Source: NAT127 sp041655035 (GTDB lineage: Bacteria; Pseudomonadota; Gammaproteobacteria; Pseudomonadales; Porticoccaceae). Taken from it: DNA of 35,982 nucleotides. The position numbers were made by a program, and so were the translations under genes. The notes beneath the pieces were generated by a model. The model saw only the letters and a list, made by a program, of their open reading frames with translations. It did not search any database and was not told the DNA's origin. Shown piece by piece: positions 24,028-31,669 of the stretch (positions are counted from its first letter, which is position 1; each line of letters begins with the position of its first letter). The stretch is from NCBI GenBank assembly GCA_041655035.1, contig JBAZCN010000017.1, positions 1-35,982 of the forward strand. The letters run 5' to 3'.

Positions 24028-24983
24028 CACTCAGCCCCCATGCCCTGTCGCGGATCAAAATCAAACGCCCTGGCCAGCGCCTCGTAGGCCGCCTTTTCGG
24101 CTTCGGTCCTCGCCGGCGGCTGGACGATCTGGATAACGACCATCAGATCTCCCGGCTCGCGCGCGGGAATCCCCCGCCCCTTGAGCCGCAGCTTACTGCC
24201 GGTCTTGGTGTCGGCGGGCACCTTCAGGGCCACCACCCCGGCGGGTGTGGGAACCCTGACGCTGGCGCCCAGGGCCGCCTCCCAGGGCGCCACCGGCAGG
24301 GTCAGGTAAACGGTCTTGCCCTCCACCTGGTAGCGCCTGTCGTCGCTGAAATGTACTTCCAGGTACAGGTCGCCGGCCCTGCCCTGGCCGATACCGGGCT
24401 GGCCCTGGCCGGCGAGGCGTATCTGCTGGCCTTCGGTGATGCCTTTGGGGATGGTGACGTTCAGGGTCCGCTCGCGGACGACGGGTCGCCCGTCGCCGCC
24501 CAGTTCCGAATGCTTGAGGGTGATCTGGCGCTTTGCGCCATGATAGGCATCCGCCACGTCGATCGACACCCGGGCATGGGTATCATTGCCATGGGCGTGG
24601 AATTGCTCGCGGCGCCCGTCGCTGAACGGCTGGGAAAAACCGGAACGCCCGAACAGGCTCTCGAAAAAATCACTGAACGATCCGGGGTCGCCGCCGGTGT
24701 AGCCGCCACCGCGGAATTCAAAGCCCTGGTCCCAGTCCGGCGGCGGACGGAAATCCTGGCCCTGCTGCCAGTTGCTGCCCAACTGGTCGTAGGCGACGCG
24801 CTTTTCCGGATCCTTGAGTACCTCGTAGGCCTCGTTTACTTCCTTGAAGCGCTCCTCGGCTTCCGCCTCGCCACTGACGTCCGGATGGTATTTGCGCGCC
24901 AGCTTGCGGTAGGCGCGCTTGATATCATCCTGCGTGGCGGACCGCTCGACACCGAGGATCTGATAATAGTCTCTGAATTCCAT
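24027..24983 (-). CDS. cbpA: DnaJ-class co-chaperone CbpA (curved DNA-binding protein)
   Basis: DnaJ homologue that stimulates DnaK and, in E. coli, binds curved DNA in stationary phase. Its 318 residues have the J-domain at 1-70 with HPD at 33-35 (RKYHPDVSG), a Gly/Phe-rich linker (about 75-125, FEFRGGGYTGGDPGSFSDFF), then two CTD substrate-binding domains. There is no cysteine-rich zinc domain, which separates it from DnaJ. It is coupled to cbpM. It lies 87 bases downstream of the globin-like gene. Confidence 0.95.
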   Translation of the reverse strand: MEFRDYYQILGVERSATQDDIKRAYRKLARKYHPDVSGEAEAEERFKEVNEAYEVLKDPEKRVAYDQLGSNWQQGQDFRPPPDWDQGFEFRGGGYTGGDPGSFSDFFESLFGRSGFSQPFSDGRREQFHAHGNDTHARVSIDVADAYHGAKRQITLKHSELGGDGRPVVRERTLNVTIPKGITEGQQIRLAGQGQPGIGQGRAGDLYLEVHFSDDRRYQVEGKTVYLTLPVAPWEAALGASVRVPTPAGVVALKVPADTKTGSKLRLKGRGIPAREPGDLMVVIQIVQPPARTEAEKAAYEALARAFDFDPRQGMGAE

Positions 24984-25070
24984 CTTGTCGCAGCTCTGTA
25001 ACGGTCATTTGACGGCTTCGTTCAGCCAGCGCCAGTTCCCCGCGCGGCCAAACCCGGACTGCACCAGCAT

Positions 25071-25538
25071 TCATTCCGAATATTTGTCGATAAGCGCCAA
25101 TATTTCACGCTTTAGTTCCGCCAGCAACGCCAGCGATTCACTGTCGCCAGCGTCGACTGCCTGCCCGATCACATCCACCACGGCCTCCTGCAGGCCGGCA
25201 AAGTAGGCCACGGGGATATCCAGAAGTTGATGGTGTGGCACCGTATCGGCAAACACAATCTCCACTTCCAGCGGCCGTTCGAACCAAGTCATCAGGCAGT
25301 AGAGGGCGGAATCCACCATGCCATGCTCGAGGCGCTCGGTATAGCCGCAACCGTGGTCCACGAAAGCCTGTCTGGCTCCGGGATAGCGAACGTAAAACAG
25401 CGCCAGTACAGGGGCGGTAATATCGCCGAGTCGCTCCGCCGCCCGCTCCAGTATCTCTTCCAGTTGCGCCAGCTTGGCCGGATCTCCAGCCCCCGCTTGC
25501 CTCACAGGCAGGGCGATCCCCGCGATGCTCTCTCCCAT
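25071..25538 (-). CDS. Single-domain globin-like protein, possible haem sensor
   Basis: A 155-residue protein with globin fold landmarks. Pro53 and Phe59 (YPGARQAF) have the six-residue spacing of the C2 proline and CD1 phenylalanine, and His103 in PHHQLLDIPVAYFAGLQEAV aligns without gaps with the F8 proximal-histidine helix of the Vitreoscilla type (H-CQAGVAAAHY). The distal residue cannot be fixed by eye; Tyr80 or a neighbour is likely. GGAG stands before the ATG at 25538, and the first codons repeat the GGGAGAGAGCA sequence of the leader. It has no partner domain, but the gene directly upstream on the same strand encodes a diguanylate cyclase, suggesting a two-protein gas sensor. That role is inference; haem binding is a prediction from family residues. 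Confidence 0.7.
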   Translation of the reverse strand: MGESIAGIALPVRQAGAGDPAKLAQLEEILERAAERLGDITAPVLALFYVRYPGARQAFVDHGCGYTERLEHGMVDSALYCLMTWFERPLEVEIVFADTVPHHQLLDIPVAYFAGLQEAVVDVIGQAVDAGDSESLALLAELKREILALIDKYSE

Positions 25539-25628
25539 GTGCTCTCTCCCACGATCTTTGTTTACTCGGCGCCCCGTGCCACTCTGTCCTCTCCCCACAT
25601 GTCGTCAATGGCGGTACGTCCCGACGTT

Positions 25629-26573
25629 TTAGCCGGAGAGATGGGCAATGCGATTGCGGCCGCTTTCCTTGGCCTGATAGAGCTGCCGGTCCACCCGTTC
25701 GATAAAGTCCAGCGAGCTGTCGTCATATTCGGGCACGGTGGTACCCACCCCGATGCTGAGTGTGAGTATCTGGCTCACAGCGGAGTTCAGGTGAGGTATC
25801 TGTTGCTTGAAGATCAGGCTGCGACATCTCGCCGCAACCTTCGCCGCTGCCGCCGCATCGGTTTCCGGCAGGACCATGACAAACTCCTCGCCGCCGTACC
25901 GGGCAAAGAAATCCCGGCGTCGCCCGGCGGCCCTGCTCAGCACATCGGCCACCCGCTTCAGGCACTCGTCGCCCTGGATGTGGCCATAGTAATCGTTGTA
26001 CTGCTTGAAATAATCGATATCCAGCATGATCAGCGACAATGGCAGCCTGCTGCGCCGCGCATTGCTCCACTCCTGGTCGAGAATCGAATCGAACATTCGC
26101 CGGTTGGCAACCCCGGTGAGCCCATCCTTGAAGGACAGCTCCTCGAGCTTGCGCTGTAAACCGATCAGATCGTTCTCGATCTTCTTGCGCTCACTGATAT
26201 CGAACATGAAGCCGATCAGACAGTCGACCTCGCCGTCCTGCTTGCGCACCACATGCACCACATCGCGGATCCACACATAGTCACCGTCTCTGGTCAGCGC
26301 CCGGTAGTCGGCCTCATGATCGATCCCCTCCTGGGACTGGCTGACACAATAATCAACCACCCAGCCGCTATCCTCGGGGTGCATGCGCTCGGCCCAATCC
26401 CGAACACTCACCCAGCTCGATTGCGACCAGCCCAGCAGGCTTTCGATCTGCGGGCCGATGTAGGTAAAGGTCTTGGTCGCCCAGTCGAGCTTCCACGGAA
26501 TGGCTTTGGTCGATTCCAGCAGCGTCTTGTATACAGCGCTGTCGGCTTGCATCTCCCGTTCGACGTCAGTCAT
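25629..26573 (-). CDS. PAS-GGDEF diguanylate cyclase
   Basis: Predicted soluble enzyme making cyclic di-GMP from two GTP. Its 314 residues have a PAS domain with PAC region (about 15-130, FTYIGPQIESLLGW to GFMFDISERKKIE), a short coiled linker (131-147) and a GGDEF domain (148-314). The active site is GGEEF (227-231), intact, and the inhibitory I-site is present as R218-RR-D221 five residues before it. No transmembrane segment or signal peptide is seen. The ATG at 26573 has AGGA 8 bases upstream. It lies 56 bases after the HMGL-like gene and 90 bases before the globin-like gene on the same strand. Confidence 0.92.
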   Translation of the reverse strand: MTDVEREMQADSAVYKTLLESTKAIPWKLDWATKTFTYIGPQIESLLGWSQSSWVSVRDWAERMHPEDSGWVVDYCVSQSQEGIDHEADYRALTRDGDYVWIRDVVHVVRKQDGEVDCLIGFMFDISERKKIENDLIGLQRKLEELSFKDGLTGVANRRMFDSILDQEWSNARRSRLPLSLIMLDIDYFKQYNDYYGHIQGDECLKRVADVLSRAAGRRRDFFARYGGEEFVMVLPETDAAAAAKVAARCRSLIFKQQIPHLNSAVSQILTLSIGVGTTVPEYDDSSLDFIERVDRQLYQAKESGRNRIAHLSG

Positions 26574-26629
26574 GTCGTTGATCCTGTCATGCGTCCACCC
26601 TGCCAGAGAACAGGCATTTGTTGGCTCCC

Positions 26630-27922
26630 TCAAGTCGCGCCAGCGCGCCGCCAAAGCGCCAGGAGCTCGTCGGGCCGGTCGTAGACTATGCGCTTGCCGG
26701 CGCGCAGATCGCGGCGCATCAAGCGGATCATCCGATCGAGCACCTCGCCGGGGAAGCTCTCGGCCGGTCGGCCGCTGACCTCGGCAAGGCGACCGGCGAT
26801 GACGGCGCTGTCGCTGACCACCGGGCAGATGCGATAGCCATAGCTGCCGCCAATGGCTTCCGGCGGCAGGTCCATGAAACGACCGGCCTTTTGCCGGAAA
26901 AAGCTCAGCGGCAGCCGATAGGCGTTGGCGCCCAGCACCGGCAGGTCCTCCGGCACCGCTTCTTCATTATCGAGCACTTGCAGCTCGGCAGCCAGCGGCA
27001 GCAGCTGATCGAGCCGGTAACGCTGCATATGGGGATTGCCGGCACGCACCAGATTGGCAATCAATTCACCCAGCGACGCGTGGCCAATGACCGCCGCACG
27101 TTTCGGCAACCCGCCCCAGGCGCCGTCGGCGCCGTTGAGCAGCGCTTCGAGCACAGATGCATTTTCGAAGCCGCCGCCAGTGTGGACATGCACCAGCAAT
27201 TTCAACGGCGGCGGCAGAAAACAGCGCGCAGCGGCAACATAGGCAGCCACCTGGAACGGCAGATAAGTGCCGCGGTCGTCCTCGATGCTGACGCCTTCTA
27301 TCGGCAATGTCGCCAAAAGCTCCAGGATTTCGCAGGTGATTTGCGGATCTTCGGCCATCGCATCACAGCCATCGACGATATTGACCAGAATCCGCGGCGC
27401 GCCGCCGCGGTCGCCGCGAATGTTGTCATGCAGCCACTGGATACTCGCCGGCAGGCTGCGGCGCAACGTCTCCAGGCTATACTGACCGGCCATGCCGTCC
27501 CTGCTCAGGTAGATCTCGTGCAGGGTGTTGGGCACCCGATAATCGCGGAGCTTGAGCTGGGAAGGGTCCGGGGTAAAGCCGCCATCCAGCGCGGCAATGC
27601 CCATCGCCGTAAAGGCAAAGCACCCGGTCATGTCGACCTCGTGTTCACGCAGGTGGATCATCAGATCATCGTCCACCTCCAGCTCATCAGGCAGTGAATA
27701 ATCGAGTGTGCCCAGCAGGATATTGTCGAATCCGAACTCGCGCAGCCTGGGCAGGATGGCCAGCTTGTCCGCCAGGGTCTGGCCCACCGGAGCGCCGACG
27801 GGATTTTCCCGCAGGGAGAGATCGATCAGGTACGGCTCGATAGCGCGGAGCCTGTCGAGCCTGGCCCCGGCTTCGGCGAGAATGGCCATGGCGCTCGCCG
27901 TGGAGGATGCTGAGATGGACAT
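26630..27922 (-). CDS. HMGL-like (DRE-TIM metallolyase) family protein of unknown substrate
   Basis: A 430-residue protein with the signature parts of the HMG-CoA lyase / isopropylmalate synthase / homocitrate synthase TIM barrel. Asp34, Arg38 and Glu39 in DLSLRENP match the D-x3-R-D/E start of the barrel, and the metal site is His245 and His247 in VHVHTGGGFENASVLEAL, where ordinary family members have H-x-H-ND/DD-x-G. The C-terminal 100 residues resemble no domain I recognise by eye. No leu, aksA or nif genes are nearby, so it is unlikely to be plain leucine synthesis. It lies between an MFS exporter and a diguanylate cyclase on the same strand. The class is fairly sure; the reaction is unknown. 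Confidence 0.72.
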   Translation of the reverse strand: MSISASSTASAMAILAEAGARLDRLRAIEPYLIDLSLRENPVGAPVGQTLADKLAILPRLREFGFDNILLGTLDYSLPDELEVDDDLMIHLREHEVDMTGCFAFTAMGIAALDGGFTPDPSQLKLRDYRVPNTLHEIYLSRDGMAGQYSLETLRRSLPASIQWLHDNIRGDRGGAPRILVNIVDGCDAMAEDPQITCEILELLATLPIEGVSIEDDRGTYLPFQVAAYVAAARCFLPPPLKLLVHVHTGGGFENASVLEALLNGADGAWGGLPKRAAVIGHASLGELIANLVRAGNPHMQRYRLDQLLPLAAELQVLDNEEAVPEDLPVLGANAYRLPLSFFRQKAGRFMDLPPEAIGGSYGYRICPVVSDSAVIAGRLAEVSGRPAESFPGEVLDRMIRLMRRDLRAGKRIVYDRPDELLALWRRAGAT

Positions 27923-28080
27923 GCCAGAAAATTCCCTTGCCGGCCGGTGCAGAGTCGCCGGATCATATAACCGAAAAATGGACGGGAGCAGCTCTCCCCA
28001 GCCATCGGCCGAGGCGCGCTACCACAGGGTAAACCATCGCCGCAGCGGCCGCCAGTTCGGCGCCGACACCGACCGCGCCG

Positions 28081-29325
28081 TCAGCCGACCTTGGCCCTCG
28101 CGTCGATCTGCCGAAAGCCGCGGGATAGAGAACCCATCGCGATCACCGCGATAAGCATCAGCACGGCGGCAATGGTCATCGCCCAGGGCGCGCCGATATG
28201 TTTGGAGGCAAAAGCGAGGGGGATGGTGCCAAGTGGCGCGAGACCATAGGACATCAAGGTCATGGTGGTGATCCGCCCGCGCATATGATCCGCCGTCATC
28301 AGTTGCACGCCGGTCTGGACCAGTGTCTGACTGAGTACCGAGCAGGCATAGATGCCCACCATGAATACCGTCGCCAGCCAGAACCAGGGCGTGTGGCTGA
28401 ACAACAGCAGGAATATCCCGAGAGCCAGGGCGGAAGTCAGCATCGGTTTGACCAGGCTGCCATCCCGCGTCAGCGCCATCAGCAGCGAACCGAGCAGGCC
28501 GCCGACGCCCATGGCCCCCATCATGATGCCGAGACCGCTGCCGCTGTGATCCCAGACTTCGTCGACGAACACCACCAGCAGGTTCTGCAAGGGCACCACG
28601 ATCAGCGTCGGGATCAGACCGAAGGCAATGCACAGCGCCACCGGCTTGTGGCGGTAGAGATAGGTGAAGCCCTCCCGTATCTCGCCGAGAAAAGCTCCCC
28701 GTCCCGGTCCCGAAGCGAGGCTGGGATTGAGATTGAAGGTGCAGAACAGGGAAAACAGATGCAAGGTGATGAGGAATACGTAACTGGCGGCCATGCCCGC
28801 CAGGTCCGCGAGAATACCCACCACCGCGGGGCTGACCATGCGCGCGACATTGGCGCCGGCGGACATCAGCGCCGTCGCCTTGCCAAGCACCGGCCGCCCC
28901 ACCGCCGCCACCAGCATGGCGGTGCTCGACGGCATGATGAATGGAAAAGCGACACTGGAGGAAAAGGCGCTCACCATCAACAGGCTGAAAGTCAGGTGGC
29001 CGGTGACCAGCAGCAGCATCACCGAGAATTCCGCAACCAAAATGAGGCACTGGGCGATCATCATCAACCGGCGCCGTTCGAACCGGTCGATCACCGCACC
29101 CGAAAAAATCGAGGTCACGAACATGCACCCGGCCGAGACCAGGTTGATATAGGCCAGCGACATCTCGTCGCCGGTCAACTGCCAGGCGAGCAGGGAGCGC
29201 AGCAGGATAGTGGCCGCAAATCCGGTAAACATGGTGATATTGCCGGTAAACAGCCAGCGAAACTGGGTATTGCGAAGCAATTGTTGCCACGGGCTTGCAG
29301 AGGCCTCTTTGGCGGGACTGGACAT
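28081..29325 (-). CDS. MFS transporter (EntS/MFS_3-like)
   Basis: A 414-residue inner-membrane transporter with about 12 hydrophobic segments. It begins with a short cytoplasmic segment (QLLRNTQFRWLFTGNITMFTGFA), as in the MFS_3 exporters such as EntS, and has the motif-A-like IDRFERRRLMM after helix 2 (about residue 75). A matching loop between the two halves lies near residue 210. Substrate cannot be read from sequence. The family often exports siderophores or drugs. The gene following on the same strand (159 bases later) is the HMGL-like enzyme; linkage to it is possible but unproven. Confidence 0.85.
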   Translation of the reverse strand: MSSPAKEASASPWQQLLRNTQFRWLFTGNITMFTGFAATILLRSLLAWQLTGDEMSLAYINLVSAGCMFVTSIFSGAVIDRFERRRLMMIAQCLILVAEFSVMLLLVTGHLTFSLLMVSAFSSSVAFPFIMPSSTAMLVAAVGRPVLGKATALMSAGANVARMVSPAVVGILADLAGMAASYVFLITLHLFSLFCTFNLNPSLASGPGRGAFLGEIREGFTYLYRHKPVALCIAFGLIPTLIVVPLQNLLVVFVDEVWDHSGSGLGIMMGAMGVGGLLGSLLMALTRDGSLVKPMLTSALALGIFLLLFSHTPWFWLATVFMVGIYACSVLSQTLVQTGVQLMTADHMRGRITTMTLMSYGLAPLGTIPLAFASKHIGAPWAMTIAAVLMLIAVIAMGSLSRGFRQIDARAKVG

Positions 29326-29641
29326 CTACTCTCGACTACCTGAACGACTGTTATTGGGTGATTATTGACTGAACGATGACGACCGGCACGGCAGGCCGGG
29401 CAAACACAGTACGGCATCGCCCGGCAGCAGACCGCCATGGCGCCTGGTCCCCGAGCCCCCCCATAATATACCTTATCGGCGAGGTTGGCGCGCCCACGAC
29501 CGCGCGCAGGCGACACCCCTTAGCCATTTCGCCACAGCCGTTCTACACTTGCGGGGTAGCGCCCCGTTTCACTAGGGGTATCATCGGCCAGAGCGATCGA
29601 CCACCTAATGGCACTCGACCATAAAAACAAGGAGCACCACC
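29326..29641. other. MFS / small-protein divergent intergenic region
   Basis: This 316-base region has no convincing coding sequence. An AT-rich spot at 29462-29471 (ATAATATACC) gives a possible -10 element on the minus strand, about 135 bases before the MFS gene, without a good -35. TATCAT at 29579-29584 is a weak -10 candidate for the plus-strand gene. A short GGGGTAGCGCCCC hairpin lies near 29553. Confidence 0.4.
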
Positions 29642-29983
29642 ATGAACACAGTTAGCATCGAAGGCTGGCGCAAACCGCCTGGCGCCGACAAACCGGTCCC
29701 GATCGAAATTCTACAGTTTCACATCAGCGATGAATGCCACCTGCAACTGGAGCAAGCCGAGGAAAAACTGCAACAAACGGATGAGGGGGAAATCTTCGTC
29801 GATGTCGACCGGGACACACTGGACCTCGAAACCTCCGCCGACTGCGGCGACTTGAAGGATTGCCGGCTGCGCGTCTACCTTGGCCCGCTAGACCAACGCG
29901 GCCAATTCCACCTAGTGGGCTATCGCGTCAGCGATCACAGCCTGGTGTACAGCAACGCCGTCATGGTGGACCAGCTCGGTTAG
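29642..29983 (+). CDS. Hypothetical protein, 113 residues
   Basis: I do not recognise this protein. It is acidic, mostly beta-strand and loop with one helix (ECHLQLEQAEEKLQQ, about 31-45), has three cysteines (in DECH, ADCGD and KDCRL), and no signal peptide or membrane segment. The GGAG Shine-Dalgarno 8 bases before the ATG is good, and codon use is like that of its neighbours, supporting a real gene. It ends in a 4-base convergent overlap with the DUF3300 gene. Confidence 0.75.
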   Translation: MNTVSIEGWRKPPGADKPVPIEILQFHISDECHLQLEQAEEKLQQTDEGEIFVDVDRDTLDLETSADCGDLKDCRLRVYLGPLDQRGQFHLVGYRVSDHSLVYSNAVMVDQLG

Positions 29984-31302
29984 CGCCACCTGGCGGCTTG
30001 CTCCGCCCGCGATGGAAAGTGCCGCCCCGACACCGGCGCGGAGAGCCGTTGGCCTGGGCTGTGCGGTTGCTGCAGCGAACGATAACTGCCAGTTCCCTGC
30101 AGCGAGCGCACGCCGGCGCTGAACTGCCGGCCATCTCCGCCTGGCCGCCCCAGCTGTTGGCGCTCGGCCCGGTAGCTGGCCGGCGAGGGCCAGGAGGGGA
30201 TCGACACCGCCGGCGACGCTCTCCGTGACCGTTCATATCCCACCGTGTAGACATGCATCCCCGCGTGCCCGTGAGCCGCTGCCAGCCTGCCCCGGTCCTG
30301 ATCCCGCCGCTGCCAGTGGCCCTGGTCATTGCCCCCGCCGCCCGCAGGAGCGCTTTGCCCATCGCTGTCGCCGCCGCGCCGCGGCGCCGGATCGCGTCCT
30401 TCCCAAACGCGGTTTTCGGGCCGCCTGGGGAAGAGGAAATCTTCCCGGGAAGGGGTGCTGTAACGGTATGCCTCCCGGGTCATCGGATGGGCATAGCCGA
30501 GCCCCCGGCGATGCCGGGGATCGTGACGCCAGCGCCGGGCGTCATCAAACCAGTGGATACCGTCGCCATGGATGAAGCGGGGTCCGCGCAGTGAATGATC
30601 GACGATCACGATATGGCGCTGCTGCCAATGGAAGGTGCTGAAAAACAGCGCCGGGGATGCCGGCACGCCGCCCCAGTAAACAGCCCGCCGGTGCTCGATC
30701 CCTCGCGGCGGCGCCCAGTGAAACGAGGGGTGATACGGCTGCCACCAGCGTGAATAGATGGTCCTGGGATGATAATAGGGTACGTGTATCATGTCGGTGT
30801 GAAACGGCTCGATGACCACCAGTGCCCGGTCGCGGTAAGCGCGGGTATGCCGCAGGTCATCGAGATAGCCTGCGGCGTAGGCTTCATCCCGCAGGCGCTG
30901 GATGGCATCGATCACCTCTTCTTCCTGCAACAGATAGGCATCACCCAGCGCCCGGGTCCATTCCAGGTTCTCGTCGAGGCGAGCCAGCACTTCGGGAAAC
31001 GCCACCAGTGCCTTGACGCTCGGGTCCCAATCCCTGTCCGCCACCAGATCGACGGCCGCGGCGCCCGCGATATCGGCGCCGCTTGCAACCGACCACCGCG
31101 CAGCCTCCACCACTTCCAGCGGATAGGTGGCAGCCATCAGTATCTGACTGAGCAGGGCATCGGGATAGAGGGCGACCGGCGCCAACAATTGGTCCAGCTC
31201 ACCGCCACTGAACCGATCCGCATCCTCCCTGGCCAGGCCCTGGGCCGACAACAGAGCCAGCGACAGCACCAGCCACAAGTTCAACCACTGCTTCGATCTC
31301 AT
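29980..31302 (-). CDS. DUF3300 domain-containing exported protein
   Basis: A 440-residue protein with a signal peptide (MRSKQWLNLWLVLSLALLSAQGLA, cleavage near residue 24) and a DUF3300 domain (about 33-270), recognised from LLAPVALYPDALLSQILMAATYPLEVVEAARW and VKALVAFPEVLARLDENLEWTRALGDAYL. The middle is rich in aromatic residues and His (HTDMIHVPYYHP, YSRWWQPYHPSFHW). The C-terminal third (270-440) is Arg, Gly and Gln rich and low in complexity, apparently disordered. The function is unknown; the family is probably envelope-located. It is convergent with and overlaps the 113-residue gene by 4 bases. Confidence 0.88.
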   Translation of the reverse strand: MRSKQWLNLWLVLSLALLSAQGLAREDADRFSGGELDQLLAPVALYPDALLSQILMAATYPLEVVEAARWSVASGADIAGAAAVDLVADRDWDPSVKALVAFPEVLARLDENLEWTRALGDAYLLQEEEVIDAIQRLRDEAYAAGYLDDLRHTRAYRDRALVVIEPFHTDMIHVPYYHPRTIYSRWWQPYHPSFHWAPPRGIEHRRAVYWGGVPASPALFFSTFHWQQRHIVIVDHSLRGPRFIHGDGIHWFDDARRWRHDPRHRRGLGYAHPMTREAYRYSTPSREDFLFPRRPENRVWEGRDPAPRRGGDSDGQSAPAGGGGNDQGHWQRRDQDRGRLAAAHGHAGMHVYTVGYERSRRASPAVSIPSWPSPASYRAERQQLGRPGGDGRQFSAGVRSLQGTGSYRSLQQPHSPGQRLSAPVSGRHFPSRAEQAARWR

Positions 31303-31669
31303 CCTGCCTCCCAGGCGAGGGGAAGCCCCGCCGTATCGTTATCCTCGCGCCACTCCGACAGTGGCGCACCACCGGCTGCCTGCGGCACCAAGCCCGATCA
31401 GTCCGGTCACAACAGTCATTAATGCGCAATTGCAACGCTTTGACAACCAGCCACGCTCTCGATTAGCATCGACGCCATGGTCAGTCACCTGTATTTCCAC
31501 GCCCCGGCCCCTCGCCAGGCCATTTCCCGGTTGCGCCGACGCCGTCGTCGCAGCCGCTGCCCCCTGTTTCAGTAACCTTTATTCACCCATAGGCAGCCGC
31601 GTCGCCCAGCGCCTGCCCTGTGCCCTGGCTTTCGCCGCTGGCCGACCGGTCGCCCTCCCGGAGGACACC
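31303..31669. other. DUF3300 / argD divergent intergenic region
   Basis: This 367-base region has no convincing gene, though an open frame runs into argD from 31361. It contains a candidate argD promoter (31440-31469) which implies a leader of about 190 bases. No ARG box or riboswitch could be recognised by eye. Confidence 0.4.
31440..31469 (+). promoter_or_regulatory. Candidate sigma-70 promoter of the aminotransferase gene
   Basis: A perfect TTGACA (31440-31445), 18 bases, then TAGCAT (31464-31469), four of six matches. It lies about 200 bases upstream of the ATG at 31670. Confidence 0.4.

Noticed and set aside
25520..25550. GGGAGAGAGCA repeated around the start codon of the globin gene
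   Set aside because: The second copy is part of the coding sequence; a start-site duplication is possible but nothing shows a function.
28198..29343. A 381-codon plus-strand frame opposite the MFS gene
   Set aside because: It is Gln/His/Arg rich, a shadow of a membrane-protein gene, and has no family resemblance.
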